A stretch of DNA of 14,042 bases from Clostridia bacterium (GCA_900766585.1 CAAFVV010000045.1:1-14042), one strand, 5' to 3'. Counted from the first letter of the stretch, positions 6,332-12,597 are shown. Made by a program: numbers and translations. The notes: generated by a model from the letters alone, not told the origin.

Positions 6332-7176
6332 GCCGCCCGTATATGCTGCCGCCTGACCGGGCGGAGGCGCAAAACAAAATCCGCGCCTTTGCGGCGCGCG
6401 GCGGCGAATGGTTTTTTGCGGACGTGGAAAATGACCCGCCCGCTAAAGTGCTGCACCCCGAGGATGTCGATTATCTGCACAAGACGGTGAAATTCCGGGT
6501 CAACGGCTGGTTTGCCCGCCTAGTCGAATCGGTCTGCCAGACGTTTTGCCGCCGCAAATATGCGATCACGGTCGAGGGCGCGGAGAATCTGCGCGGGCTG
6601 ACCGGCGGCGCGGTGTGGACAAGCAACCATTTCGCCGTGACGGAGAATTTGGCGGTGCGCCTGGCGGCACAGCGCGCCCCGGGACGGCACCGGATGTATA
6701 AGCTCGTGCGGGAGGGCAATTATGCCATGCCCGGCGTGATCGGCTGGCTGCTCCGCTATGCGGATACGCTGCCGCTGAGCAGCTGTGTCACGACGATGAA
6801 GGGGTTAGACCGCACCGTGAGCCGCATTCTGCGAAACGGAGACTTCGTTCTCATCTATCCCGAGCAGGCGATGTGGTGGTATTATCCGAAGCCGCGCCCC
6901 TATCGCATCGGGGCGTTTCGTTATGCCGCCAAAAACGGGGTGCCGGTGGTGCCCTGCTTTGTGACGCTGTCGGCGAAAAACACCGGGGAGCCGCTGTCTC
7001 CGGTGAATATGTGCTATACGGTCCACGTCTGTCCGCTGATCCGTTCGGACGGGACACACAGCGTGCGGGAGGAGGCCGAGCGGATGCGGGAGGAGAATTT
7101 TCGCCTGTGCCGCGAGGTATACGAGCGGGTTTACGGTAAAACGCTGGATTACAGTGACGGAGAACTGCTTTTTTGA
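6328..7176 (+). CDS. PlsC-like lysophospholipid acyltransferase family protein
   Basis: This second acyltransferase (282 residues) is only distantly similar to the first in the operon. The catalytic block reads TSNHFAVTENL (98-108). H101 is followed four residues later by E106, so the usual H(x)4D acid is Glu here. The motif IYPEQAMWWYY (176-186) replaces the common YPEG and is followed by GAFRYAAKNGVPVVP (195-209), as in many clostridial family members. The residue 50-75 region is amphipathic rather than a clear membrane helix. The ATG overlaps the preceding stop as ATGA, with only a weak ribosome site (GGCGGGGA), so translation is likely coupled. It is the last gene of the operon, before a terminator. 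Acyl transfer to a glycolipid or lysophospholipid is inferred. Confidence 0.85.
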   Translation: MSRPYMLPPDRAEAQNKIRAFAARGGEWFFADVENDPPAKVLHPEDVDYLHKTVKFRVNGWFARLVESVCQTFCRRKYAITVEGAENLRGLTGGAVWTSNHFAVTENLAVRLAAQRAPGRHRMYKLVREGNYAMPGVIGWLLRYADTLPLSSCVTTMKGLDRTVSRILRNGDFVLIYPEQAMWWYYPKPRPYRIGAFRYAAKNGVPVVPCFVTLSAKNTGEPLSPVNMCYTVHVCPLIRSDGTHSVREEAERMREENFRLCREVYERVYGKTLDYSDGELLF

Positions 7177-7194
7177 CCAGTGGAGAAACTCTAC

Positions 7195-7238
7195 CGGCAG
7201 TAGAATGGAAGAAAAAGCTTCTACCTGCCGCGTTTTTT
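7195..7238 (+). terminator. Rho-independent terminator of the acyltransferase/GT8 operon
   Basis: CGGCAGTAGAA (7195-7205) pairs with TTCTACCTGCCG (7219-7230), with one bulged base, and is followed by CG and six T (7233-7238). It lies 18 bases after the operon's last stop codon. Confidence 0.75.
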
Positions 7239-7290
7239 GCGGTAGAAGAGACCGAAATGCGGTGTAGAGACCGTTTTTGCGGGTGTAGGT
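7200..7290. repeat. GTAGAA-type intergenic repeat, downstream copy with imperfect tandem units
   Basis: Positions 7225-7247 (CTGCCGCG, six T, GCGGTAGAA) match block A at 3527-3548, and 7256-7269 (AATGCGGTGTAGAG) match block B at 3579-3590. Short units then recur with a period of about 20 bases: CGGTAGAAGAGACCG (7240-7254), CGGTGTAGAGACCG (7260-7273) and CGGGTGTAGG (7280-7289), spaced by A- or T-rich bits. The gap between the operon and degV (7177-7450) holds this repeat, the terminator, a possible promoter and a leader. No gene is supported in it. Confidence 0.5.
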
Positions 7291-7318
7291 TGTTTTTGTG
7301 CGGCGGCGGGTGTATGCT
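7290..7318 (+). promoter_or_regulatory. Possible promoter of degV
   Basis: TTGTTT (7290-7295), a 17-base spacer and TATGCT (7313-7318) give a moderate SigA-type promoter. Transcription would begin near 7325 and leave a leader of about 125 bases before degV, similar in length to the leader of the acyltransferase operon. Confidence 0.4.
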
Positions 7319-7450
7319 TGTGTCACGGTCGGAACAGCTTTGCAGCGGAGGACGCGGTTGCCGTACTTCTCCGGGCTGTCCGACTTTTGCACATGCGCTT
7401 GTGCCGCCGGTCGGCCGGGCGCTTTGCCAAGTGACAGGGAGGCGCATTTT

Positions 7451-8308
7451 ATGATCCGCATTATCACCGATACATCCGCGAATCTGCCTATCGACGTGAT
7501 CCGCCGGTACGACCTTTGCGTTGTGCCGTTTTCTTATACGGTCGACGGGAAAGAACTGTCGTCGCCGTCAGGCGAATTTGACGGCAGGACATTTTATCAG
7601 GCCATGCGTGAGGGAGCCGAGGTCAAGACGGCAATGATCAACATTGCGGCATTTACCGAGGTCATGCAGGGCTTTTTGGAAAAGGGCGAGGACGTGCTGT
7701 ACATCGGCATGTCCGGAGGCATCAGCGGCACGGCGCACGCCGCGTCCGTAGCGGCAGAGGAGCTGCGTGAGCAGTATCCGCAGCGCCGCATTGCCGCCAT
7801 TGATACGCTGGCGGCTTCGCTCGGCGAAGGGCTTCTGGTGCTCGAGGCGGCGCGTATGCGGGAGGAAAACGTCTGCTTTGACGATATCGTCGCGTATATT
7901 GACTGCGTGCGCCATACGATGTGCCAGTATTTCACCGTGGACGACCTTGAATACCTCAAGCGCGGCGGACGGCTCAGCCGTGTCGCGACCGTGATCGGCA
8001 CCGTACTGCGCATAAAGCCGCTCCTGACCGGCGACGCCGAGGGACGGATCGTGCTGTGCGGCAAGGTGCGGGGGCGGGCGGCGTCTCTGGATGCGCTGGC
8101 GGAACGGTATGAAAAGCTGGCGGCAGACCTCGCCTCGACCGTGGGAATTGCCCACGCCGACGACGAAGAGGGGGCTGCAGCGCTTTTGGAGAGGCTGAGA
8201 CAGCGCGGGTTGACCGGTGAGTGTCTGACTGTCTGCTACGAACCGGTCACGGGCGCCCATGTCGGTCCCGGAACGATCGCGCTGTTCTTTCCCGGAAATC
8301 GAAAGTGA
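7451..8308 (+). CDS. DegV family (FakB-like) fatty acid-binding protein
   Basis: DegV proteins bind one fatty acid in a buried pocket. In the FakA/FakB system the bound fatty acid is phosphorylated by the kinase FakA and passed to phospholipid synthesis. This 285-residue protein shows the family pattern: IITDTSANLP (4-13), YIGMSGGISGT (84-94), DDLEYLKRGGRLS (164-176) and GAHVGPGTIALFF (268-280). K59-T60, S92, R171 and H270 sit where FakB proteins contact the fatty acid carboxylate and phosphate, judged from memory of the family. The ATG at 7451 has a GGGAGGC site; longer upstream readings would cross the promoter. No fakA gene is in the window. It lies just after the acyltransferase operon and 11 bases before a hemolysin III gene. 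Ligand specificity is unknown. Confidence 0.92.
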   Translation: MIRIITDTSANLPIDVIRRYDLCVVPFSYTVDGKELSSPSGEFDGRTFYQAMREGAEVKTAMINIAAFTEVMQGFLEKGEDVLYIGMSGGISGTAHAASVAAEELREQYPQRRIAAIDTLAASLGEGLLVLEAARMREENVCFDDIVAYIDCVRHTMCQYFTVDDLEYLKRGGRLSRVATVIGTVLRIKPLLTGDAEGRIVLCGKVRGRAASLDALAERYEKLAADLASTVGIAHADDEEGAAALLERLRQRGLTGECLTVCYEPVTGAHVGPGTIALFFPGNRK

Positions 8309-8319
8309 GGGGTGCAAAT

Positions 8320-8991
8320 ATGTCGCGTACACCGCTGAAGGATCGTGTTTTACCGAATTATACCCGCGGCGAGGATATCGCCAATATGGTGACCCACATT
8401 GTCGGCGGTGCCATCGGAATCGCCGTTTTGGTGCTGGCGGTCGTGGTGGCTGCTTTGCATAGAAACGTCTGGGGTGTGGTCGGCGCCGCCATATACGGCG
8501 CGTCGATGGTCGCCTTATATACGGTGTCCAGCGTTTACCACGGGCTTAAACCGGGCATGGGAAAAAAGGTGATGCAGGTCATTGACCACTGCACGATCTA
8601 TTTCCTGATCGCCGGGACGTACACACCGATCCTGCTGGCCGGAATCCGTCCGCTGCATCCGGTGCTCGCCTGGGTGATCTTCGGGATAGAGTGGGGACTG
8701 GTGGCGTTTGCGGTTGTGTTTACGGCGATTGACCACAACAAATTCAAGGTGCTGGCAATGGTCTGCTATATCGGCATGGGCTGGTGCATTATTTTTGCGC
8801 TGCGCGCCACGGTGGAGGCGATGGGCGCCGAGGGCTTTTTCTGGCTGATTGCGGGCGGTATCGCTTATACGGTGGGGGCGGTGCTGTACGGACTGGGGAA
8901 AAGCCGTCCGATCTTCCACACCGTGTTTCATGTATTTGTGGATGTCGGCAGCATTTTGCAGGCGGTGTGTATCCTGCGGTATGTGCTGTGA
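8320..8991 (+). CDS. Hemolysin III / PAQR-family membrane protein
   Basis: This 223-residue protein has about seven hydrophobic helices and the conserved motifs of the hemolysin III (YqfA/YplQ) branch of the PAQR group: EDIANMVTH (18-26), the SSVYHG segment (70-75), DHCTIYFLIAGTYTP (89-103) and HTVFH (200-204). S70, H74, D89, H200 and H204 match the conserved polar residues that bind zinc in PAQR proteins and the wider CREST hydrolase superfamily. The enzymatic role in bacteria is unclear and lipid hydrolysis has been suggested for the superfamily; the name hemolysin is historical. The ATG at 8320 is preceded by AGGGG. It sits 11 bases after degV, so the two are probably co-transcribed, and ends at a strong terminator. 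Confidence 0.92.
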   Translation: MSRTPLKDRVLPNYTRGEDIANMVTHIVGGAIGIAVLVLAVVVAALHRNVWGVVGAAIYGASMVALYTVSSVYHGLKPGMGKKVMQVIDHCTIYFLIAGTYTPILLAGIRPLHPVLAWVIFGIEWGLVAFAVVFTAIDHNKFKVLAMVCYIGMGWCIIFALRATVEAMGAEGFFWLIAGGIAYTVGAVLYGLGKSRPIFHTVFHVFVDVGSILQAVCILRYVL

Positions 8992-8994
8992 AAA

Positions 8995-9038
8995 CGTCAA
9001 AAAATGCGTTCTCTGTTCAGAGAACGCATTTTTTGACG
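8995..9038. terminator. Bidirectional 21-bp terminator hairpin
   Basis: Positions 8995-9015 pair perfectly with 9018-9038, starting four bases after the hemolysin III stop. A GC-containing core is flanked by six A on the left and six T on the right, so the same stem works in both directions. Rightward it ends the degV unit. Confidence 0.92.
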
Positions 9039-9076
9039 GAAAATCCTGCAGACTATCGGTTATAGAAAAGCCGCGG

Positions 9077-9105
9077 TTGAAAAACGGGAAAAACTGTGGT
9101 ATGCT
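9077..9105 (+). promoter_or_regulatory. Promoter of mscS
   Basis: TTGAAA (9077-9082), a 17-base spacer and TATGCT (9100-9105) with TG at 9097-9098 form a good extended -10 promoter; transcription would begin near 9112. The short leader contains a small stem (9123-9128 with 9138-9143) just upstream of the ribosome site. Confidence 0.7.
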
Positions 9106-9159
9106 GTAAGGCGTGAAATGCCGCGGCATACCTTTTGTGCCGCAAAGGGAGCGGATGAT

Positions 9160-9993
9160 ATGACATGGCAGACGATTCTTGACCAGCTGACGGAGCTGGT
9201 GACCACAATGGGGCTTCGTGTCGTAGCGGCGATTGCACTGCTGGTCATCGGGCTGAAGCTTGTGCGCCGGCTGAAAAAGCGGATGCACACGGCGCACGGG
9301 CTGCAGAAAATTGATGAGAGCGTGCGGTCGTTTGCGGTCAGCGCTACCGGCGTGATACTGGATGTGCTGCTGTTTATCTCGGCGGCTATGATCATGGGCA
9401 TCCCGACGACCTCGTTTGTGACGCTGCTGGCGTCCGGCGGCGTCGCCGTCGGTCTGGCGCTGCAGGGAGCGCTTGCCAACTTTGTCGGCGGGCTGCTGAT
9501 CTTGCTGTTCAAGCCGTTTAAGGTGGGGGATTATATCGAGGCGGGCGACCAGGTGGGTACCGTTCACGATATCACCGTTGTCTACACGGTGCTGCTCACC
9601 TATGACAACAAGCATATCACCATCCCGAACGGCTCGCTGACCAATTCTTCCATTGTCAACCATTCCACCGAGCCGCAGCGGATGGTGGATCTGCGCTTTT
9701 CCACCGCCTATGACTGCCCCGTCAGCCGTACAAGGCAGGTGCTGACGGCGGTTGCCGCCGCCAATCCGCTGGTGCTTGCCGACCCTGCACCGGCGGTAAA
9801 GCTGTTTGCGCAGGAGGACAGCGCGCTGGTGTTTGCGCTGCGTGTCTGGTGCCGCACCGAGGACTACTGGACGGTGCTGTTTGAGCTGAACGAACAGGCT
9901 AAGGCGGCATTTGACGAGGCGGGGATCGTGATCCCCTTCCCGCAGCTGGATGTGCATGTCAATGCGGTGCCGACAGAGGAAAAAACGGCGTAA
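9160..9993 (+). CDS. mscS: Small-conductance mechanosensitive channel
   Basis: MscS forms a homoheptameric membrane channel that opens under tension and releases solutes during hypo-osmotic shock. At 277 residues it is close to the compact E. coli protein (286). It has hydrophobic segments at about 17-35 and 60-80. The pore helix TM3 at about 88-116 carries the Gly/Ala pattern ASGGVAVGLALQGALANF (91-108). The KPFKVGDYIE entry to the beta domain is at 118-127, followed by TYDNKHITIPNGSL (147-160) and a cytoplasmic alpha/beta C terminus. The ATG at 9160 has an AAAGGGAG site eight bases upstream; an earlier in-frame ATG (9118) lies close to the predicted transcription start and adds non-conserved residues. 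It has its own promoter, and no terminator is obvious between it and rplU. Confidence 0.93.
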   Translation: MTWQTILDQLTELVTTMGLRVVAAIALLVIGLKLVRRLKKRMHTAHGLQKIDESVRSFAVSATGVILDVLLFISAAMIMGIPTTSFVTLLASGGVAVGLALQGALANFVGGLLILLFKPFKVGDYIEAGDQVGTVHDITVVYTVLLTYDNKHITIPNGSLTNSSIVNHSTEPQRMVDLRFSTAYDCPVSRTRQVLTAVAAANPLVLADPAPAVKLFAQEDSALVFALRVWCRTEDYWTVLFELNEQAKAAFDEAGIVIPFPQLDVHVNAVPTEEKTA

Positions 9994-10019
9994 ACCGCTG
10001 ATTTTTCAGGAAAAAGCCG

Positions 10020-10048
10020 TTGACAGCAAGCCAAAAATGTGATATAAT
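10020..10048 (+). promoter_or_regulatory. Consensus promoter of the rplU-prp-rpmA operon
   Basis: TTGACA (10020-10025), exactly 17 bases, then TATAAT (10043-10048) preceded by TGA gives a perfect SigA consensus with extended -10. This is the strongest promoter in the window, as expected for ribosomal protein genes. Confidence 0.92.
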
Positions 10049-10054
10049 AGGCAA

Positions 10055-10146
10055 TGCCGCATGTGCCGGGCAGGAATGAAGTGACGCCGTTTTGGGCGTC
10101 CGCCCCGCGACAGCGAGTCTTTGGAAAGAGGCAGGTGCCTGTAATT
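10055..10146 (+). ncRNA. Candidate ribosomal protein L21 leader
   Basis: A structured leader of about 92 bases lies between the predicted transcription start and rplU. Visible elements are a 6-bp stem (10083-10088 with 10095-10100), small stems around 10107-10113 and 10119-10128, and the palindrome CAGGTGCCTG (10132-10141) next to the start codon. Firmicutes rplU mRNAs often carry an L21-binding autoregulatory leader (Rfam L21_leader), and the position fits. The structure was judged by eye, not with a covariance model. Confidence 0.5.
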
Positions 10147-10494
10147 ATGTATGCCATTATTGAAACCGGCGGCAAGCAGTACAAAGTGCAAAACGGCGAT
10201 GTGATCTACATCGAGAAGCTGGACGCCGAAGCAGAGGAGACCGTGACGTTTGACAAGGTCGTCGCGCTTCACACCGGAAAATCCCTGAAGCTGGGCGCTC
10301 CCTATGTCAAGGGTGCGACCGTGGAGGCCCGGGTGCTGAAAAACGGCAAGGCCCGCAAGATCACGGTGTTTACCTATAAGCCCAAGAAGGGCAGCAGCCG
10401 CAAGATGGGTCATCGTCAGCCCTACACGAAGGTGCAGATCGACGTGATTCAGGCGAAACCCAAGAAAGCGGACGACGCGGCGGCGGAGAACTGA
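10147..10494 (+). CDS. rplU: 50S ribosomal protein L21
   Basis: L21 binds 23S rRNA in the large subunit. The 115-residue protein shows MYAIIETGGKQYKV (1-14), the central DKVVALHTG region (36-44) and the KPKKGSSRKMGHRQPYTKV segment (78-96) that contacts rRNA. It is slightly longer than the usual 103 or so, due to an acidic/lysine C-terminal tail (about 104-115). The ATG at 10147 gives the canonical N terminus. The nearest good purine-rich site (GGAAAGAGG) is about 16 bases away, so the palindromic AGGTG just upstream may be used, possibly within the leader's control structure. It is first in the operon with prp and rpmA. Confidence 0.96.
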   Translation: MYAIIETGGKQYKVQNGDVIYIEKLDAEAEETVTFDKVVALHTGKSLKLGAPYVKGATVEARVLKNGKARKITVFTYKPKKGSSRKMGHRQPYTKVQIDVIQAKPKKADDAAAEN

Positions 10495-10495
10495 T

Positions 10496-10822
10496 ATGAT
10501 TGCCGCGCGGTTTATCTCCCGCGGCGGCAGCCTGTGCGGCTTTGTCATCAGTGGTCATGACGGCAGCCGACCCGCCGGTGAAAGTATTCTGTGCGCGGCG
10601 GTGTCGTCGGCGGCATTGATGACGGCGAACACGCTGACCGAGATCTTCGGCTGCGCGGCGGAGACGGACGAGGCGGATGGCTATCTGTCCGTGCAGGTCA
10701 CAGACCGGCAGGAGACGGCTTCCCTGCTGATTGCCGGTCTGCGGCTTCATCTGACCGAGCTTCACAAACAATACCCGGCGCAGATCCGGGTCGAAACTAC
10801 GGAGGTGTCACAATCATGCTGA
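10496..10822 (+). CDS. prp: Ribosomal-processing cysteine protease Prp
   Basis: Prp (YsxB family) removes the short N-terminal extension of ribosomal protein L27 in Firmicutes and relatives. The 108-residue protein has the catalytic pattern GHDGSRPAGESILCAAVSS at 20-38, with the predicted catalytic pair H21 and C33. The rest is a small alpha/beta domain. The ATG at 10496 follows the rplU stop by one base, with CGGAGA as ribosome site inside the end of rplU. Its stop overlaps the start of rpmA, its substrate gene, by seven bases. The L27 encoded here carries the matching cleavage site, which supports the call. Confidence 0.93.
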   Translation: MIAARFISRGGSLCGFVISGHDGSRPAGESILCAAVSSAALMTANTLTEIFGCAAETDEADGYLSVQVTDRQETASLLIAGLRLHLTELHKQYPAQIRVETTEVSQSC

Positions 10823-11100
10823 AAATAAACATTCAACTGTTTGCCCATAAAAAGGGCGTTGGTTCCACGAAAAACGGCCGTGATTCCGAGTCTAAACGAC
10901 TGGGTGTCAAGCGTGCCGACGGGCAGTTCGTGCTGGCGGGCAATATTCTGGTGCGTCAGCGCGGTACCCACATTCATCCCGGTGCCGGTGTCGGCATCGG
11001 CTCTGACGACACGCTGTTTGCGCTGACGGACGGCATTGTCCGCTTTGAGCGCATGGGCAAAGACCGCAAGCGCTGCTGCGTCTACGCGCAGGAGCAATAA
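10816..11100 (+). CDS. rpmA: 50S ribosomal protein L27 (with Prp-cleaved N-terminal extension)
   Basis: L27 sits near the peptidyl transferase centre. The 94-residue precursor starts MLKINIQLFAHKKGVG, the Firmicutes-type extension. Cleavage by Prp is expected after Ala10, exposing HKKGVGSTKNGRDS, the conserved mature N terminus. Downstream motifs such as SKRLGVKRADGQFV (25-38) and RQRGTHIHPGAGVG (47-60) are typical. The ATG at 10816 follows a GGAGGTG site and overlaps the end of prp. The usual next gene in many Firmicutes, obg, is absent here. Confidence 0.97.
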   Translation: MLKINIQLFAHKKGVGSTKNGRDSESKRLGVKRADGQFVLAGNILVRQRGTHIHPGAGVGIGSDDTLFALTDGIVRFERMGKDRKRCCVYAQEQ

Positions 11101-11112
11101 GCATGTGACGGC

Positions 11113-11149
11113 GTCCCTCCTCTGTCTATGGGCAGGGGAGGGACTTTTT
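11113..11149 (+). terminator. Rho-independent terminator after rpmA
   Basis: GTCCCTCCTCTG (11113-11124) pairs with CAGGGGAGGGAC (11133-11144) with one G-T pair, followed by five T (11145-11149). It lies 12 bases after the rpmA stop. Only 23 bases then remain before the next ATG, too few for a separate promoter, so some read-through may feed the downstream genes. Confidence 0.87.
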
Positions 11150-11172
11150 CAATACGGAAAGGGGAGAGCATT

Positions 11173-12096
11173 ATGTCTGGCAATAAACGACGGCATATTC
11201 CGGCGGTATTTCGGTTGGCGGCGCTGCTGCTTGCGGTCGGTCTTACTGCCGCCGGCTGTGTCCGTGTGCCGGACGGGCCGGACAGTGAGCCGTCCACGGC
11301 GCCGACACCCTCCGTTTCTGCGCCCACGACGGCGGCAGGGCCCACTGTGCTGCCCGAGGGGACAGTGCGGCTGTGTGCGCTGAACGTCGGGAAGGCGGAC
11401 TGCCTGCTGTTGACGGCGGGGAGTCACCACATTCTTTTTGATACCGGCGAGAGCCAAACGGCGGCGCAGGTGTCGGCGTGGCTGACTGCGCAGGGCGTTT
11501 CACGGCTTGAGCTGCTTGTGCTGACCCATAACGACAAGGATCATATCGGCGGCGCGGCGCAGATTCTGCGCGACCTGCCGGTGGAGCGGATCATTCAGGC
11601 GGACTATGACGAGGACAGCGCCGCCTATACCCGCTACCGCGATGAAGCCGCCGCCTGTGGGCTGACGCCCGAGCGGCTGACGGCGCCGCTGTCGCTGACG
11701 GCCGGCGGGGCAGACCTGCGGCTGCTGCCGGGCGAGCGGAATGACTATGAGGATGACAACGACTTTTCCCTGATCACTGAGGTGACAGTCGGCAGCCGCA
11801 GTATGCTGCTGACCGGCGATGCGGAAAAGGAGCGGCTGCGGGAATACCTTGCGTCTGCCGCTCCGCGCCGCTTTGACGTCGTGAAGCTGCCCCACCACGG
11901 GAGCTGGAACGGCGCGACAAAGGAGTTTCTGACGGCTTTTTGCGGCGATAATGCGATCGTGTCCACTTCGGCAGAGGAAAAGCCCGCCAAAAAGCTGCGC
12001 AAATGGTTTGAGGAGAATGAACGCCGCCTGTTTTGCACCTATGACGGCACAGTTACGGTGCTGACGGACGGCAGCACGCTTTCGGTTACACAATAG
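11173..12096 (+). CDS. ComEC/Rec2-type metallo-beta-lactamase lipoprotein
   Basis: The 307-residue protein begins with a signal peptide (about 11-28) ending in AAGC, so Cys29 is likely lipidated and the protein anchored outside the membrane. A Ser/Thr/Pro-rich linker (38-60) follows. The metallo-beta-lactamase domain starts near 64: LNVGKADCLLL (70-80), FDTG (89-92), the metal motif THNDKDHIGG (118-127), LTGDAE (213-218) and KLPHHGS (238-244). These match the hydrolase part of ComEC/Rec2 DNA-uptake proteins. The channel domain of ComEC is absent, so this is a stand-alone relative, possibly an extracellular nuclease or phosphodiesterase. The second metal His of HxHxDH is Asp121. The ATG at 11173 has an AAAGGGGAG site. 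The stop TAG is fused to the ribosome site of nrdR. Confidence 0.85.
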   Translation: MSGNKRRHIPAVFRLAALLLAVGLTAAGCVRVPDGPDSEPSTAPTPSVSAPTTAAGPTVLPEGTVRLCALNVGKADCLLLTAGSHHILFDTGESQTAAQVSAWLTAQGVSRLELLVLTHNDKDHIGGAAQILRDLPVERIIQADYDEDSAAYTRYRDEAAACGLTPERLTAPLSLTAGGADLRLLPGERNDYEDDNDFSLITEVTVGSRSMLLTGDAEKERLREYLASAAPRRFDVVKLPHHGSWNGATKEFLTAFCGDNAIVSTSAEEKPAKKLRKWFEENERRLFCTYDGTVTVLTDGSTLSVTQ

Positions 12097-12108
12097 GAGG
12101 AGATCGGT

Positions 12109-12597
12109 ATGAAATGTCCGTTTTGCGGGTATACGGAGAGCAAGGTGAATGATTCGCGCCCGACAGGCGACGACACGCGCATCCGCCGTCGACGCGAATG
12201 CATCGGCTGCGGGCGGCGCTTCACCACCTATGAGGCGGTGGAGACCACGCCGGTGATCGTGGTCAAGCGGGACAATTCGCGGGAGCTGTTTAACCGCGAT
12301 AAGCTGCTGCAGGCGCTTTTGCGCGCCTGCGTCAAGCGCCCCGTCTCGGTCGTTACGCTGGAAAAGGCGGTGGACGAGATCGAGGCGGCGCTGCAAAATT
12401 CGCTGGAGGTGGAGGTGCCGTCCTCCCGCATCGGCGAATATGCCATGGATAAGCTGATGGAGATCGACCAGGTGTCCTATGTCCGTTTTGCCTCCGTCTA
12501 CCGCGAATTTCAGGATATCGAGACCTTTTCCGAGGAGATCAACCGCCTGCTTGCGTCCATGCACGGCGACGGGCGCAAGACTCCCGAGCATCAGTAA
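12109..12597 (+). CDS. nrdR: Transcriptional repressor NrdR
   Basis: NrdR represses ribonucleotide reductase genes when dATP/ATP binding to its ATP-cone favours DNA binding at NrdR boxes. The 162-residue length is standard. The zinc ribbon has MKCPFCG with C3 and C6, and ECIGCGRRFTTYE with C31 and C34. The ATP-cone follows at about 47-137 (VVKRDNSRELFNRDKLLQAL and later FASVYREF). The ATG at 12109 sits after a TAGGAGGAG site that includes the stop of the preceding gene. No ribonucleotide reductase gene or NrdR box pair was seen in this window, so its targets lie elsewhere. Confidence 0.97.
   Translation: MKCPFCGYTESKVNDSRPTGDDTRIRRRRECIGCGRRFTTYEAVETTPVIVVKRDNSRELFNRDKLLQALLRACVKRPVSVVTLEKAVDEIEAALQNSLEVEVPSSRIGEYAMDKLMEIDQVSYVRFASVYREFQDIETFSEEINRLLASMHGDGRKTPEHQ

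Noticed and set aside
7200..7290. CRISPR array
   Set aside because: The repeated units are short, imperfect and lack constant-length spacers; no cas gene is near.
7316..7454. Possible 46-codon leader peptide ending at the degV start
   Set aside because: No ribosome site precedes its ATG, which lies in the predicted -10 element, so it would not be in the transcript.
8515..9957. Minus-strand open frame across hemolysin III and mscS
   Set aside because: It runs through a terminator hairpin and a promoter region and has shadow-type composition; the plus-strand genes are certain.
10077..10085. ATG-Lys-stop minimal frame after AGGA in the rplU leader
   Set aside because: A start followed by one codon is easily found by chance and nothing else supports regulation by it.
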